From Agapanthus africanus (lineage: Eukaryota > Streptophyta > Magnoliopsida > Asparagales > Amaryllidaceae), in the NCBI GenBank assembly GCA_030015575.1, contig JASDDO010000001.1, forward strand, positions 518,377,772-518,441,771: a stretch of DNA of 64,000 nt. The letters run 5' to 3'. The notes below the pieces were generated by a model, which ran no database searches, was not told where the DNA came from, and was given only the letters and a program-made list of their open reading frames with translations. Shown piece after piece: positions 46,093 through 59,344 of the stretch (its first letter is position 1; every line of letters begins with the position of its first letter). Both the position numbers and the translations under genes were made by a program.

Positions 46093-47472
46093 GTGAGAAT
46101 TCCATGATGCCATTTTGGTATTTCTTTATTTTATGAATGCATTAGTGGAATTTTACCAGAAATTATACAAAATTTGTTCACATTCAAAAATAACTAGGCA
46201 AGTACCATGCACAGAATGTGCGGGTGCTAAATGCAGCTTTCGATACACGAGACCCATAAATTTTGTGGATGTATTCAATAAGAAATTAATCAATGAAAAA
46301 TTGAAACCTCTGGAAGCTCAAATATATAAGATGACTGCTGGACGGACTGCTGCACTACAGTTAGGCTAGTTTATTTACGCATATTCATCAAATAATTTTT
46401 ACGTGAACTGTTAATACATAAAAAAATCTCTATTAACAGAATATAATCCCAATATGAGCAGTAAGCCCATCTTCATAGCCATAATATTCCAAGTCAAGGG
46501 CAATTTGGGGAGGATCAGAAATCATGCTTTCCAAGACCCAACATTATATTATAGGTAGTGCCAATATATGACAGTTTACATATTTATTATTAGTTTAGTA
46601 CATGCCTTAAGTTTGAGAAGTAAAAAGTTTTTTTTTAATTTCAAGAACCCCCACATGTGAATTTAAAGAAGCAAAATGGATGTTCTTCTAATCTATAATT
46701 CAAATAGTTTGTTCCATGGAACTTAACAAAGGGATACCACATTTAACATACATACCTGTTTCCCGCCGAAAACCGGTTTGACAAACTGGGTTAGAACGTC
46801 TTGTTTGAATTTGGGAGCAGATGCATAGGTTTGATCCATCCACCTCTCCGAAGACACTAAGTTGATTTATAGCGCCGTATATCGAAAGTTTGGAAGGATG
46901 CGACCGATATAACTGACTTCAGATTCCCTCACGTATGAGAGGTTTGTTGATTGTGTGGACGAATTTTTCCTACAGGCGCAAGTCCCTGTAGTTAATTACG
47001 TTATCGCGTATGATAACTTTCTGCACTCCAGGTTCTTTACTTCATGTGTTGTGTTTTTTGGTTTATTTGATTTGCTCTTGGATTGTATACGGAAACTAAT
47101 TTGTCATCACTCGTAGGGCTCGGATTAGTCAAAATCCGTATATATATTTCATGATTTGGGTCAGGCATTGCTTGACGGGGTCCATGTTGGTAGCTTGATT
47201 TGCCAACAGGAGTGAACTTAGGTTTCAGTTCTCATATTTGTGAGGTCCATTGGTTCATTTAAAACTTAAGCTTATCTAAAGACGCGCTAGTCTCATTTAA
47301 GAACTAAGCTCAACTTAGAGGGTTTGAGCATATAGGCACTGTTTAGGGACAGTCTTATTTGAGAGCTAGATCAACCTAGATGACGGAGGCTTGAGTTTCA
47401 AGACTTAACTAAATTAAGCTAAGTATGGGCTTTGTTTGGCGCTCATATGCCTTTGGCACTGGCGCAGCTCGT
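46093..47472 (+). other. After the GLR exons: no further GLR exon, then repeat DNA
   Basis: I looked for the conserved pore and SYTA region (SYTASLTS-type motif) and did not find it. From about 46740 the sequence changes to a GC-richer, repeat-like character that continues to 53500. The 46.2 kb piece contains ACCATGCACAGAATGTGCGGG, a diverged form of the short motif at 16521. Confidence 0.5.
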
Positions 47473-47798
47473 GGCTTGGGATTGACGCATGGCTTTGGCG
47501 CATGCTCACGTGCATTGCACGTGGCGTCCGGTGGGACAAAGTGTATTCTTAGCGTTGGCGCACGGCTTTGGCACAGCTCGGGTCGGCTTGGCACCGGCGC
47601 ACGTGCTTTGCACGTGGCATAGCCCGGGTCTTGGTGGCTTGGGATTGACGCATGGCTTTGGCGCATGCTCACGTGCATTGCACGTGGCGTCCGGTGGGAC
47701 AAAGTGTATTCTTAGCGTTGGCGCACGGCTTTGGCACAGCTCGGGTCGGCTTGGCACCGGCGCACGTGCTTTGCACGTGGCATAGCCCGGGTCTTGGT
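47473..47798. repeat. 163-bp tandem duplication with CACGTG palindromes
   Basis: 47473-47635 and 47636-47798 are almost identical. Each contains CACGTGCATTGCACGTG (47507, 47670) and CACGTGCTTTGCACGTG (47600, 47763). A further exact copy of the first motif is at 48612-48628, and a single CACGTG at about 47830. CACGTG is the G-box core. Confidence 0.9.
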
Positions 47799-48326
47799 GA
47801 GCCTTTCTTTGGCGCTGGCTCAAGTGTTTGCACGTGGCGCAAGCCCGGGTTTGAGAGCTTAAGATCTGTTCATGGAAATGTTAACCTTTCAAGATGATCT
47901 TTTGATCAAGTCCATAAAAATCATATTTTTTTATCTTTAGAACTTAAGGGTATGAATATTTTTTTAGAGGAAACTATGTACCATGAAGTTGAGACATCGA
48001 TTTCATGTCTTTGGTGGCCTTTTAATGGAGGGATTACTTAAATTTTTTCTTTGATCTTAGATTTTGAGATCAAACCCCTCCACGAGAACTTAAGTTCTCG
48101 TTTTAGGGAAGATTTGACTCATGGATCTTTGATCCTGGGAAAGAACTTAAGTTCTTGTGAAGCTTAAGCTTCTTTAAAGAAGAGAATAGGCAAAAAGAGA
48201 TTTTTTCTCCTTAGTTTTTACCTACGGTTTGGTTGAGGAAGATGAAGATCTTTGGCAGAGTCTTAAGTCTTTTTTTCTTCATCTTTTGGGAAGTATTGTG
48301 TGTATGGAGATAAATCTCCTAGGCTC

Positions 48327-48336
48327 CTATTTATAG
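48327..48336 (-). promoter_or_regulatory. TATA-like CTATAAATAG, minus strand
   Basis: The minus strand reads CTATAAATAGGAGCC, a strong TATA box of the kind seen in plant LTR promoters. It agrees with the minus-strand direction of the gag-like relic at 52.8-53.0 kb, but no LTR boundary was proven here. Confidence 0.35.
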
Positions 48337-48843
48337 GAGAGGAGAGAATTAATCAAGTTAAGAGAATCTCTCGTTTGAGAGATCTTAATTCATCTTAAAA
48401 TCGATCGGTGATACTTAAGTATCGTTGGATTTTTGATCCAAAGGCTCTCTGTTAACAAAAAAATATTTTTCTTGTTTTAGAAAGATATAGGGAAAATTTC
48501 TTATTAACAAGATATATTTTTCTGATTTAGAAAGATACAGGGTAATATTTTCCCAAATAGAGCTTAAACTCTACCTGAAGCATGCGGTTCAACAGAGAAT
48601 GTTGCCGGTGCCACGTGCATTGCACGTGTGGCGCCAGCGCCAGGGTTTGGCATTGGCGCTGCTTGAGCCAGAGACGGCGTTTGGCGCTGCTTACGCTAGG
48701 GTTGAGCTTAGGCTCAAATTTCGGTGGGAACAAATGTCCCCCACTACTGCTCCTATGCGCATTGCACGTGGGTGGAGTGATGTCAGCCATTGTACTTTTG
48801 CTTGTGCTAAAATGACCTGGTTTAGTTTATGTACTGGCTCAAG

Positions 48844-49600
48844 CAGTTTATCCTCTTTTTAGGTACGAATAAACTGTCCTGACATTTTAACTTGGGGGCT
48901 GTCGGGTTTGTGGTACTGGGTGTAGTCTGTCGCACCATTGCGTTAACTTATTTCTTCTCGATTTGCATCTCTTCAAAAACGTTGTTCGAGTAGCCATGCA
49001 CTTGCTATATCTCCAATCCCTTCTGTGAGGCGGGATACAACATCCCAAGTAATCTTTCAAGGCAAATATATAGATGGCCATCATAAATTCAGTGTTGAGT
49101 GCCACCATGACACTTTACCTTAGGGTCAGACTCTTTGAGTCCCAGGAAATTCAAGTCTACACCCTTCTGAGGCGAGATGACATCCAGTGGTCTTTAGGCA
49201 TGTATGTACTCGTCTCGGAGCGTTCAGTTTATCCTCCTTTTAAGTATGAATAAACTATCTCGATATTTTAACTTAGGGGTCTGTCAGGTTTGCGGTACTG
49301 GGTGTAGTTCGTCGCACCATTGCGTTAGCTTATTTCTTCTCTATTTGCATCTCTTCAAAAATGTTGTTTGTGTAACCACGCACTTGCTGTATCTCCAATC
49401 CTTTCTGTGAGGCGGGATACGTCCTAAGTAATCATCCTAAGCGAATATATAAATGGCCATCAGAGATTCAGTGTTAAGCGCCGCCATGACACTTTACCTT
49501 AGGGTCAGACTCCTTGAGTCCCAGGAAAGTTGAGTCTACATCCTTCTGAGGCGAGATGACATCCAGTGGTCTTTAGGCATGTATGTACTACCATGAAGAC
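48844..49600. repeat. Tandem duplication, period 381 bp, two copies
   Basis: 48844-49224 and 49225-49600 align over nearly their whole length: CAGTTTATCCTC, GGTACTGGGTGTAG, CACCATTGCGTTA, CTTCTGAGGCGAGATGACAT. They differ by many substitutions and a few short indels, so the duplication is old. Confidence 0.85.
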
Positions 49601-50460
49601 TTGGAGTTAGGAATTTGCCGCCACTCCGCTTTTGTTTTGGCTTGTTAAGGTTTATTGACGCCGCATCTGTACTTTGCTGGAGTAAAGGGGACGTCCAAAT
49701 AGTCTCTAGATTGTATGTCTTGCCGTCAAGACTCGGTGTTAGGTCGATGTTGTCACACTGTCAATTTGAATCTTTGGTCTTGTCGATATTATCCTTCCAA
49801 GATATAAGCAAGAACTTAGCTTGTCTTTAACCCGGTGAAATTTTGCTGGGGTGCTAGGAGTATGCCATCGCATCATTCTTTCGACTCATCGAGTCCCGTC
49901 CATTGGACTGCTTTGCCATCTTGGATTTTGCTTGGCTCTTTGATCTGGGAGAAGATGTCAGATTCGAACTCTGCTGGAGCTTCGCTGAACACCCGTAGTG
50001 CCTCTTTAGGCTTTATAGATTAACTATCGACGAGACATCTTTTGTCGACAGAATATAGGGAAAACCCATTTTTCTTATTTTTTTCACCACGATTGCTCTA
50101 TCATTTCAGTTTTTCTTATCGTGAAGGTCGCGATTGCCCGATCATTTTGGCTATTTATTCACGGTCGCCCCATCATTTCGGCTATTTATTTTCATTTTAG
50201 TTGCTGATTTTTATTGCGAGCTGCCCCATCATCTCGGCTATATTTTTTTATATTTCTTTTCCAGTTTAATGACTTAGGGATCGAGATTTTGGACTTCAGG
50301 TAGGCATCAGCGTTGCTAGCACTGAAGCATGTATGCCAGGAGCAATTCATCATCTGCCTGAGAAAACTTAGAATTTGGATTTTTGGACGGCATCAGCACC
50401 GCTAACACTAAAGCGCAGTGCCAGAAGCGACTCATCATTTGCCGTTGCTCATTGGAGAGC
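49601..50460. other. Repeat DNA between arrays
   Basis: No gene. It contains several CGATTGCCC/CCCCATCAT-type words spaced 40-60 bp apart (50090-50250), apparently a small degenerate array. Confidence 0.5.
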
Positions 50461-52840
50461 GATGGCTAAGAAGACAGGTTTAGGTCCCTGTCACCTAAGA
50501 CTTTTCAAATTTTATAAGCCATAAGGGTCTCATAAAAGTATTTTCTCCCTATGAGTCGAGAGGATCTCATAGGCGTGTTTTCTTCTTAGGAATCATTAGG
50601 ACTCCAAGATGTATTTTCCCTTTGTAAGTCGTAAGGATCTTACAAGAGGGCTTTCTCCTTACGAGCCGAGAGGATCTCGCAAGTGTTGTTCTCCTCAAGT
50701 ATCGTAGGGACGCATGAGTGGGTCTTTTCCTCATCGGTAGCTTGGTTTGCCAATGGAGGATGTCTTGGATGCAACTTTGTTACGAGTAGCCCATGGATTG
50801 TGTACGGTAGTCAATTTGGAGACCGGCCGCAGGGCAACGAATATTTAGGGAGAATTGCTCACCCGGTGAGACTTGGGATGCAACTTTGCTGTAGGTGGCC
50901 CATGAATTGTATACGGTGATTAATTTGAAGACGAGTCGCAGGGCATCGATGGTTTAGGAAACAAGTTTAGATCCATGTCACCTAAGCCTTTTCAATTTTT
51001 ATCAGTCGTGAGGATATCATAAAAGTATTTTCTCCCTACGAGTCGAGACGATCCCGTAGGTGTATTTTCTCCTTAGGAACCGTGGAGACCCCTAAGTGTT
51101 TTTCCCTTGTGAGTCGTAAGGATCTCACAAAAGTGTTTTCTCCTTACAAGTCGAGAAGATCTCGTAAACGTCGTTCTCCTCATGCATCGTGTGGACACAT
51201 GAGTAGTTCTTCTCTTCATTGATAGCTTGGTTTGCCAACGGAGGATGTTTTGAATGCAATCTTGTTGCGAGTCGTCCATGGATCGTATACGGTAGTCAAT
51301 TTGGAGACTGTCCGCTGGGCAAATGGCTTAGAAAACCGGTTTAGGTCCTGTCGCCTAAGACTTTTCAATTTTTATGAGCCATGAAAGTCTCAAAAAAGTA
51401 TTTTCTCCCTATGAGTTAAGAGGATCTCATATGTGTGTTTTGTTCTTAAGAGTCGTGAGGACCCCTAAGTGTCTTTTTCTTTGTAAATCGTAAGGATCTC
51501 ACAAGAGTGTTTTCTCGTTACAAGTCGAGAGTACTCACAAGTGTCGTTCTCCTCATACACTGTGTGGACACATGAGTGGGTCTTCTCTTCGCTGGTAGCT
51601 TGGTTTGCCTACGGAGGATATTTTGAATGCAACCTTGTTACGAGTCGTCCATGGATCGTATACGGAAGTCAATTTGGAGACCGGTCGCAAAGCATTGATG
51701 GCTTACGAGACAGGTTTATGTTCGTCACCTAAGGCTTTTCAATTTTTTATGAGCCGTAAAGGTCTCATAAAGTATTTTTCCCCTACGAGTCGAAAGGATC
51801 CCGTAGATGCATTTTCTCCTTAGGAGTCGTATGGACCCCTAAGTGTCTTTTTCTCGAGTCGTAAGGACTCACAAGTGACGGTCACCACATGTTGGGAGGA
51901 TTGCTCGTCTTTGGTGAGACTTTGGGATGCAACTTTGTTGCAAGCAGCTCATGGATTGTATACGGTGATCAATTTGAAGACCAGCCGTGGGGTAATGATG
52001 GCTTAGGAGACGGGTTTAGGTCCCTGTTACCTAAAGCTTTTCAATTTTTATGAGTCGTAAAGGTCTCATAAAAGTATTTTCTCCGTACGAGTTAAGAGGA
52101 TCTCGTAAATGTATTTTCTCCTTAAGAATCGTGAGGACCCCTAAGTGTCTTTTCCCTTGTAAGTGGTAAGGATCTCACAGGAATGTGTTATCCTTGCAAG
52201 TCGAGAGGACTCACAAGTGTCGTTCACTATGTTGGGAGCATTGCTCGCCTATGGTGGGATTTTGTCGAACTTTGTTTCCTTTTACGAGTCTGCGCCCTCA
52301 CGGGTTTTCACAAGTTCGCGGGTAGTCCTGTTGTTTTTACTTACGGAGCCTTTTTGGGTTTTCATCCGTATCCCTTTTGCTTATGGACCAACACATTTTT
52401 ACGAGTTTGCGTTCTTTCGGGTTTTCACAAGCTCGCGGGTGGTCCTGCTGTTTTTACTCACGGAGCTCTTTCAAGTTTTCATCCGCGCCCCTTTTGCTTA
52501 TGGACTAACCATTTTTTATTCACCATTCTCCTCATGCATCATGAAGAATCTAAGTAAGCCTTCTCCTCGTTGGTAGCTTGGTTGGTTAATGGAGGATGTT
52601 CGAAATGCGACTTTGTTGCAAGTAGCCCATGGATCGTATAAGATAGTCAATTTGGAGGCTGGCCGTAGGGCATTGATGGCTTAGAAGACAGGTTTAGATC
52701 CGTCACCTAAGGCTTTTTCAATTTTATGAGCCGTGAGGGCCTCATAAAAGTATATTCTCTCTATGAGTCGAGAGGATCTCATACGTATATTTTCTTCTTA
52801 GGAGTTGTAAGGATCCCTAAGTGTCGGTTTTCTTCGGCAC
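50460..52840. repeat. Tandem array, units roughly 300-680 bp, six copies, with nested dyad sub-repeats
   Basis: A marker, ATGGCTTAGRAGACAGGTTTA followed by CACCTAAGRCTTTTCAA, recurs at about 50462, 50946, 51322, 51696, 51997 and 52676. Each unit then holds several 50-60 bp sub-repeats built on TACGAGTCGAGAGGATCTCGTA-like imperfect dyads, the words GTATTTTCTCC, and a block GGTAGCTTGGTTTGCCAACGG. Units vary because sub-repeats were gained or lost. Confidence 0.85.
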
Positions 52841-52990
52841 ATGCTTCTGTAGTGGGTCTAACTTCCAACCGTCGAACAACATGAACATACCCTGCTTGTA
52901 CTGCTCTTCGACCCAATTTTTGAATACGAAGCCGTCTTCAATCAGGTGACTCATAACCCGATGGTATAGACAATAATTAGGGTCATCGAC
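52817..52990 (-). pseudogene. Ty3/gypsy gag-like relic
   Basis: The minus strand encodes DPNYCLYHRVMSHLIEDGFV followed by FKNWVEEQYKQG, then runs to a TAG at 52817. The pattern YCxYHR...H...ED...K is typical of the zinc-finger-like stretch in plant gypsy gag proteins. Upstream frames are interrupted. It is part of the repeat domain that fills 46.7-53.5 kb. Confidence 0.6.
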
Positions 52991-53306
52991 CGCATTTGCT
53001 TACGTTGGTCGTCGAGGTTCTGGCAAAGATAGCATTCGGTGCTTCATGACAAGGTGAAACAACTTTTTGTGTTGTCACGAGGAAAAGAGTATCCGCGTCT
53101 CATATTTTCTTCAAGGATGGCACCCGAACGGCTATTGTTATGACGACAAGGTGCTTTGAAGCCATCTTGTTATTGTTAGGCATTGTCAATAAATGGAAGT
53201 GGCATTCCTGCAGAAAGGGCCCTTGCGAACCTTTTCTTGATCCGTGCCTTGCTTTTGCTTTTGGCGGCCGGAAGCTGCTTCAACTGGGGGTATTATGACT
53301 CGCCCC

Positions 53307-53458
53307 TTATGCGGCTTGCTTGCTTAAGCGCAACCGTTTGGCCTTTTCATAAATAACCATTTCACGCCTTATGATATCTTCTCTTTCTTGAACAGCTTCC
53401 TTTATAAGCTTATCAATAGGATCGTCTTGTGGCAGAGTTGGAGCACTTTGTGCAGGCC
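53307..53458 (-). pseudogene. Lysine/glutamate-rich coding relic with a stop, minus strand
   Basis: A good acceptor (CTTAG, minus strand) is followed by about 50 codons including DDPIDKLIKEAVQEREDIIR and ending LSKQAA-stop at 53307. I do not recognise the family. It lies directly upstream, on the same strand, of the gag-like relic, so it may be part of the same old retroelement. The acidic segment at 63.8-64.0 kb may once have adjoined it. Confidence 0.4.
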
Positions 53459-53501
53459 CTAAGATTGCACGGATACGGACACGGGGACACAGACACGATG
53501 C

Positions 53502-55618
53502 TGTAAGTGCACGGCAGCGCTCCGGCCGTCAATCCGACGCTGGAATGCGGAAACGAAACTTTTACAAAACTAGTAAACCGGCACCACCGCGCACTATAAA
53601 CCCGGATCGGGCCATTAACCTACTTCTAGCTAACTAGAGAATGGGGTAGAGAGCTATACCGAGCGATCCGTGTCCTTCGGTCTTCGGCCTCCACTCCGAT
53701 CTCCTCGCGGAATCTCCGGTCTTCACCTCCTCGTCGGAACAGGCACCACATCGCCGGGTTCTTTTACGGGCTCCCACCTCTGGATCGAAGCAACTCGGGC
53801 ATGAAGTTGGCGAGTCGACGTGCCCAAGGATGCTGTAGGCAAAGTGTAGAATGTTTTGTCTCTATTGGGGTTGAAGTTGCCATAATAGATGTGGTGGAAA
53901 AAAATGAACTTTAGAGAAAATGGAGCTCTCATTTTTCTTGCAAGGAATGAAATGAGAATGAAAAAAATCCTCTCACCAAAAATCTCACACCCTCTCTCAA
54001 ATATGTGGCCGGCCAAAAATGAGAGTGGGAAAATGCAAGGGAGGTGAGCACAAGGTAGAGAGGGGGTGAGCATAAGAAAAAGGTTTGATGATAAAGAGAA
54101 CATAATGTCACACCACCATGTTTTACTAATCCAATCTCATAAATGCAAAGGATATGATGAAGGAAAAAGAAAAGATGCTTGAACCATCATAATCAACCAT
54201 TTACAAGAAACCCCCTCCACAATGCTAATTTGCAAATATGCAAATTAGCCCCTCCATCAATTTTCAGCCAAAAAAGGAAGAAAGGAAAACTGGCTGAAAC
54301 GGAATGCAAACTGGCAACTCCAAAAAACTGACCCCGTAATAAATTACAGGAAAACCCCGCGACTGTATATACATATCCGCATTTGTATTCCCACTGAATA
54401 CAAATGCAAAGAGACAAAATCTACACTGTACAATACTAGGATCCGGCTTAAACCAAAGCCCGCTGGTATTATCCGTCCGATCATGATCCGTGCAATACCG
54501 CACGTATAAGATCGAACCCTGCTATATCTCCATACGGCCTCTACAGCGTTTCGCCCGAAACTTGAGAAACTGTCTGTAGGGGACTCTAAAGACTCGTCAA
54601 TACTTTGGCTGTGGATTTAACCACTAGCACGTCAGAGATATTAGCCGTACATAACGGGCTACCAAGTATTGACCAAAAGGGAGGTCGATGAGCGAACTCA
54701 TCCTGACACCCTACTGAGCCTGTCAGTGACAATATCCGTACAGTCCGGTCCGTTCGTCTATAAGCATCGCATGGCAGGCCTAGGGGGTTGGTAAAAGTCA
54801 GACCCCCAAAAGCATACAAGTCGTGTCGAAGTGTAGCCCAGAACACCCTGAGATACTACTGGAATACCTACCAGTAAATCTCTTGCCTTGGCTAAGGACT
54901 TCGTGTAATGGCTCTCCTAGACACGGCGCGACCTCACCCCCAATACCGGGAGAGACGAACCCCTGCAGATCCGCTCACTGCCTCCATGTGGCTCGGGACT
55001 GTACCCAACTAAAACCTGTTTGCACGACTCCTTTGAGCCGTGGTAGGGTAGTAATCAAAGTACAGTGGGAACTCACACGAGACAAATGACGATCTCAGGT
55101 CGATGAACTAACTTGTACACATGTCACCAGGGAACTGCTATCTGACGTCTGGTATAAGACCAATAAGCATGTTCCCGGCGAGTCATGTCCGGTGTACTTA
55201 TAACCCAATGAGCACCTGTATACATCTTAAGTGAACCAACTGACACCAGTGGCTTGTGAGACCGGCCACCGCCCCTCGTCGGGATCTCGACTGTATACAC
55301 TAGTCTACACTGGAGTATCGATGCCCTGTTTCGAAACTCCCACGAATAGGGACCTTTTAAGGATGTGCTTATAGACCCCAGCTCCCACGTATATGATCGC
55401 CATCATACTGCTGGTCGTCAAGCAAAAATCCTAAGGGCTCTATCAACGTGCAATAGTGACATGTAAGGTCAGCTGAAACAGTACACGATGATAAAGATAA
55501 ACCAGATAGCATACTATCATCTTGAGTAAGACTGTTCTAACGGTATAGGTCCTATCTCAATCATTGCAATCACATGCCTGTGATCCAATAATTGACTCTG
55601 AGGGCACTATCTCCAACA
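53502..55618 (-). repeat. 3' LTR of the LARD (2117 bp)
   Basis: Contains the segment GCATGGCAGGCCTAGGGGG onward (about 54768-54815) that is missing from the other LTR but present in the old copy at the window start. Short frames inside are shared by both LTRs and have no domain. Confidence 0.88.
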
Positions 55619-55631
55619 ATCTCCCACTTGC
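55619..55631 (-). promoter_or_regulatory. Polypurine tract of the LARD
   Basis: Minus strand GCAAGTGGGAGAT directly upstream of the 3' LTR; it would prime plus-strand DNA synthesis. Confidence 0.75.
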
Positions 55632-58216
55632 ACTCAAGGCTAATTATTGCGATGTCGCATACTCACAACCCGTGTGATACCGAACACCCAACTCCTCTAC
55701 TAATCAGTCTCACAAAACCCGTTTGCGAAACTATTGCGTTCGAGGAATAGCCTCAGTGAGTGGATCCGCTCAGATGTTTCTTTCTATGTCTCTCTTTATC
55801 TCAAGTTCGCGGAGAAAACCATCTCCCGAAATGAGCAATACCTGTCTTAGAATATGTCTGGATATCTGATGGGACCTAGTTCATAGATGAACTCCAAATC
55901 CAAACTTCTTAAACTGTATCGTCAACTGAACTTAATCAGTATCCTGCGCCATGCCTCCCTCAGTATCCACCTGGAACACCTGTCCAAAATAATGCCCCTC
56001 GTCAGAGGGAAAACTACAACTCTGACAGTCACTCTGTCATCCAGGTCACTTTGAAAGCCTGAAATGATAACCGTCTCCCAAAAGAAGATGTCGTTATCAT
56101 ATCCCTAGAACATCCACTTATGTTCTAAAACTGCTTCCGAATGTTTCTCCAGGATTGGATCAATATCAACTTATTGCATCTACTGTAAAAACATCTGGTG
56201 TGGTACTTGACATCTCATAATTGACTCAATTGCCTAAGTAAGTGATCAGCCAGTCATGTACATCCCTCTCCTCTTTAGTCTGTAAGACTGCTTTAGAGAG
56301 GGTGACTCCATCACCTGCAGGTATACTACCGTGCCGGAGTCGTCCATTCTAAATACTTTTAGAATGCTGTCTAAGTACCCAGATTGGGACACTTCCCAAA
56401 TCTAGATCTAAAATCATAGATCTAGTAATCAGAATGTCTGATATAAAATCCAATTCCTATGTGGAGAAACTACTGTGTGACAACCAAAGTATAACTGATC
56501 GTAGTATAGGAATTTCACTTCCTACTCTGTGTATGTCATCCAAATACCAGGACATCACACCCTACTACCTTCTTAACAGATCCATCCCCTATTCTGATGA
56601 AGTCAAACCTATGGCTGTCATATCAGAAATAGATGATCTATCTCCGCTATATCTGCTTTAGTCTATAAATAGACATAAACCACTTGTCCACCAATGCTTC
56701 CGCTGCTCCCACTGACTACGACAACCCTCTGGCAGGTCATATACACATACACTTCTAAAGCCAGTTCAGAATGACGCTATATTCATCCTCCTGCCGGGTC
56801 TCACAGTCTGGAACAACAACAATGGCAGGTCTGGGTAAATAAGAACCTCCCTGTCACCGTCCTTGAGGCTACCGGAGTATCTCTCGGGTGCCTGAGGTTA
56901 CCCACCATATCTGCGGAGTGGCCAATGGAATGTCAAACCAGATTGAATCTTTAGGTTCTTATCAAATTTTCAGTAATCGTTTGCGGTTCTGGAATCACTT
57001 TCAGTTCTACCATACTCCCACTACTATTTTCTGAAAAATCCATTTTACTTAAAACTGTGGCGAGTCTAGAACAATATCACTATTGATCTTCCAGATGGTA
57101 GAAAGTCAACTCTCGTCATAGCCTGGGTCAACCCACAAACAGCCATTACAGAAACGTGCCTTGAGTTATCCAGAATCTGGTTTTAAGCATAATCCGGACA
57201 ACTCCCCGTACCTTAACAATGTTAAGATATGAACTGTTCTATATCCAATACAGAAACAGAGGCACTGATTTAATTGAACCAGATTCAAATCATGCAACTG
57301 TCTCCAGTGCATGTCAACTAAATAGAGAGGCAGATCAGCATTACTCAACTTAGGAGTGCTTCCAATTATGAGTAACCTGAAAAAGAAGCAAGTTCTCTTA
57401 ATCATTACTATTAACTGAATACCATACACAAGTATTTACATCTTCGATCACCTTGAAGAATCCTGATACTTGCAACACCTGGTTCTCTACTTTATTCTTA
57501 TACCTATAACTTCTCAAAACTTGGACCTTGTATTTCTACGAAACACATGTCTAAGAACTAGAAAAGTCACAAGTAAACAGAATATAGTACGAGGACCAAC
57601 CCCTCTGTCCTAATGGACACTGGACAATATACAATCCCCTGTATAAGTCCTCTGAGTCTAATAACTCATTCCCTGTGTGTCGTAGGTTGAAAACTGTACT
57701 TATGGTTAAAAAGAATTACACCGCTGTTTAATGCTCCTTACCTAATCATCCACTGATATAGATAAATGTCATAGACATAATTTCAAAAAATTTATCTCAC
57801 TTTATAAAAATAAACGTACAGATATATCAATTTGAAATTGGTGCATTATAACGGATATTCAAAACCAAATATTTACCGTCCGGCAAACAACCCAGGTGAT
57901 TTCCTCAAATATCACCAATTACAACGAACCCTGATATAATGAGGATGATCACCCAATTCCCAATAGCTTACTCCCACTCATCATCTGTAAAACCATACAG
58001 ATGTGAGAATCAAACCTGGTAAATACATACCCTGGAGTAAGGGCTAATTGGGAAATCAGTTTTCTTTTAACAATACATAGTGAAATTGAAACATGTAAAT
58101 GTTTCGAAGGGGTATCCGGGTATTCCTAGTAATGCCTTTTCCATTATCCAGATTCACAACTGTAACCGTATATTTCTTTGCCATCTCTCCAAATCCCTTT
58201 ATATGTCTTTAGTCAT

Positions 58217-58960
58217 TACCTTCTGTACACCCTCTTATGCTAAATGGTTTTCTTCCTTCCCTACAGTTCGGCACCAGCCTATGGTTTGGAAGAAAACTAT
58301 CTAATAAGCATAATGGGTGTACTGTCCTAATCCTAGGAGCACTCGCAACCCGAGAGAAGATAAAGATAAAAGACACCTGAATAAACCTTATTCATATTTC
58401 TCCTGAACCAGAATCCATTCCCGAACTGAAACAAGTTCCTTCGAGTTCGTATATAACCATACGATGGAGTATCCAAATAAACTGTGGATCTTCGTAGTGA
58501 TACGGAGTGTTCTGGAGAAATACAAAGGTGAAGTGGGAGTGGTAATGAAATACTTGGTTTGGTCGTGAATAGCAGTCGCAGTTTACTTTGCCCTCTTACT
58601 AATCTCTTTATTTGTCTCAACTTAATACCTTCTGTACACCGTTTAGGCTAATTGATTTTCTTCATTCCCTACCGGTCGGCACCAGCCTAAGGTTTGGAAG
58701 AAGACTATCCAATTTGCGTAATAGGTGTACTATACCCTAAACCAAGGAGTACTCGCAACCTGAGAGAAGGTAAAAGGAAAAGACAATTGAATAGTCCTAT
58801 TCGTTTTCTCCAGAACCAGAAACCATCCTCGAATAAATTCCTTCGAGTTCGTATATAACCATACGATGGTTTTGTCCAATGGAATTAGACGTTCATAGTA
58901 ATACGGGGTGTCCTGGAGAAAAAGGGTAAAAGTAGGAGTGACAATGAGGTATGCAACTCT
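58217..58960. repeat. Tandem duplication in the LARD, period 409 bp
   Basis: TACCTTCTGTACACC at 58217 and 58626 begins two matching segments that share CGGCACCAGCCTA, TTCCTTCGAGTTCGTATATA and CCATACGATGG. The second copy is shorter. Confidence 0.85.
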
Positions 58961-59344
58961 GACAATCCAAAAGTCAGTGTTTTAAGAAGGTTCGGTTAAT
59001 TTTGGTCACTGAGTCATAGTCAAGGGTCGGGTCATGGTCGCTGCCAAAGAGAAAGAAAAGAAACACTCAGCGTGCACTCTAACCTAGATCAGAATGGTTA
59101 TCACTTTATCTAATCAGGAAATCTCCCACTGTAAAGTCAAATTCTCCTCCAAACCTGAAAGAAGAATTAGTCGGGATCACCCGAGGAGTAAACCAACTCA
59201 TCAGTGGGAATCGGGATCCAACTATCATCGCATGATAACGTGATGGAATCCACTCACGTTATCACACTCCAGAAGGTATGCGCATATCTGGCAAGTTTCG
59301 GTTTCTTTAGAAACTCCCGATGTGAATTTTACCCCATGCTCTTA

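Noticed and set aside
47489-47897. Overlapping frames of 81-105 codons on both strands
   Set aside because: By-product of the 163-bp GC-rich tandem duplication.
55619-57500. Decayed Copia RNase H / reverse transcriptase in the LARD
   Set aside because: The polypurine tract is Copia-like and some words look familiar, but no motif could be translated on either strand.
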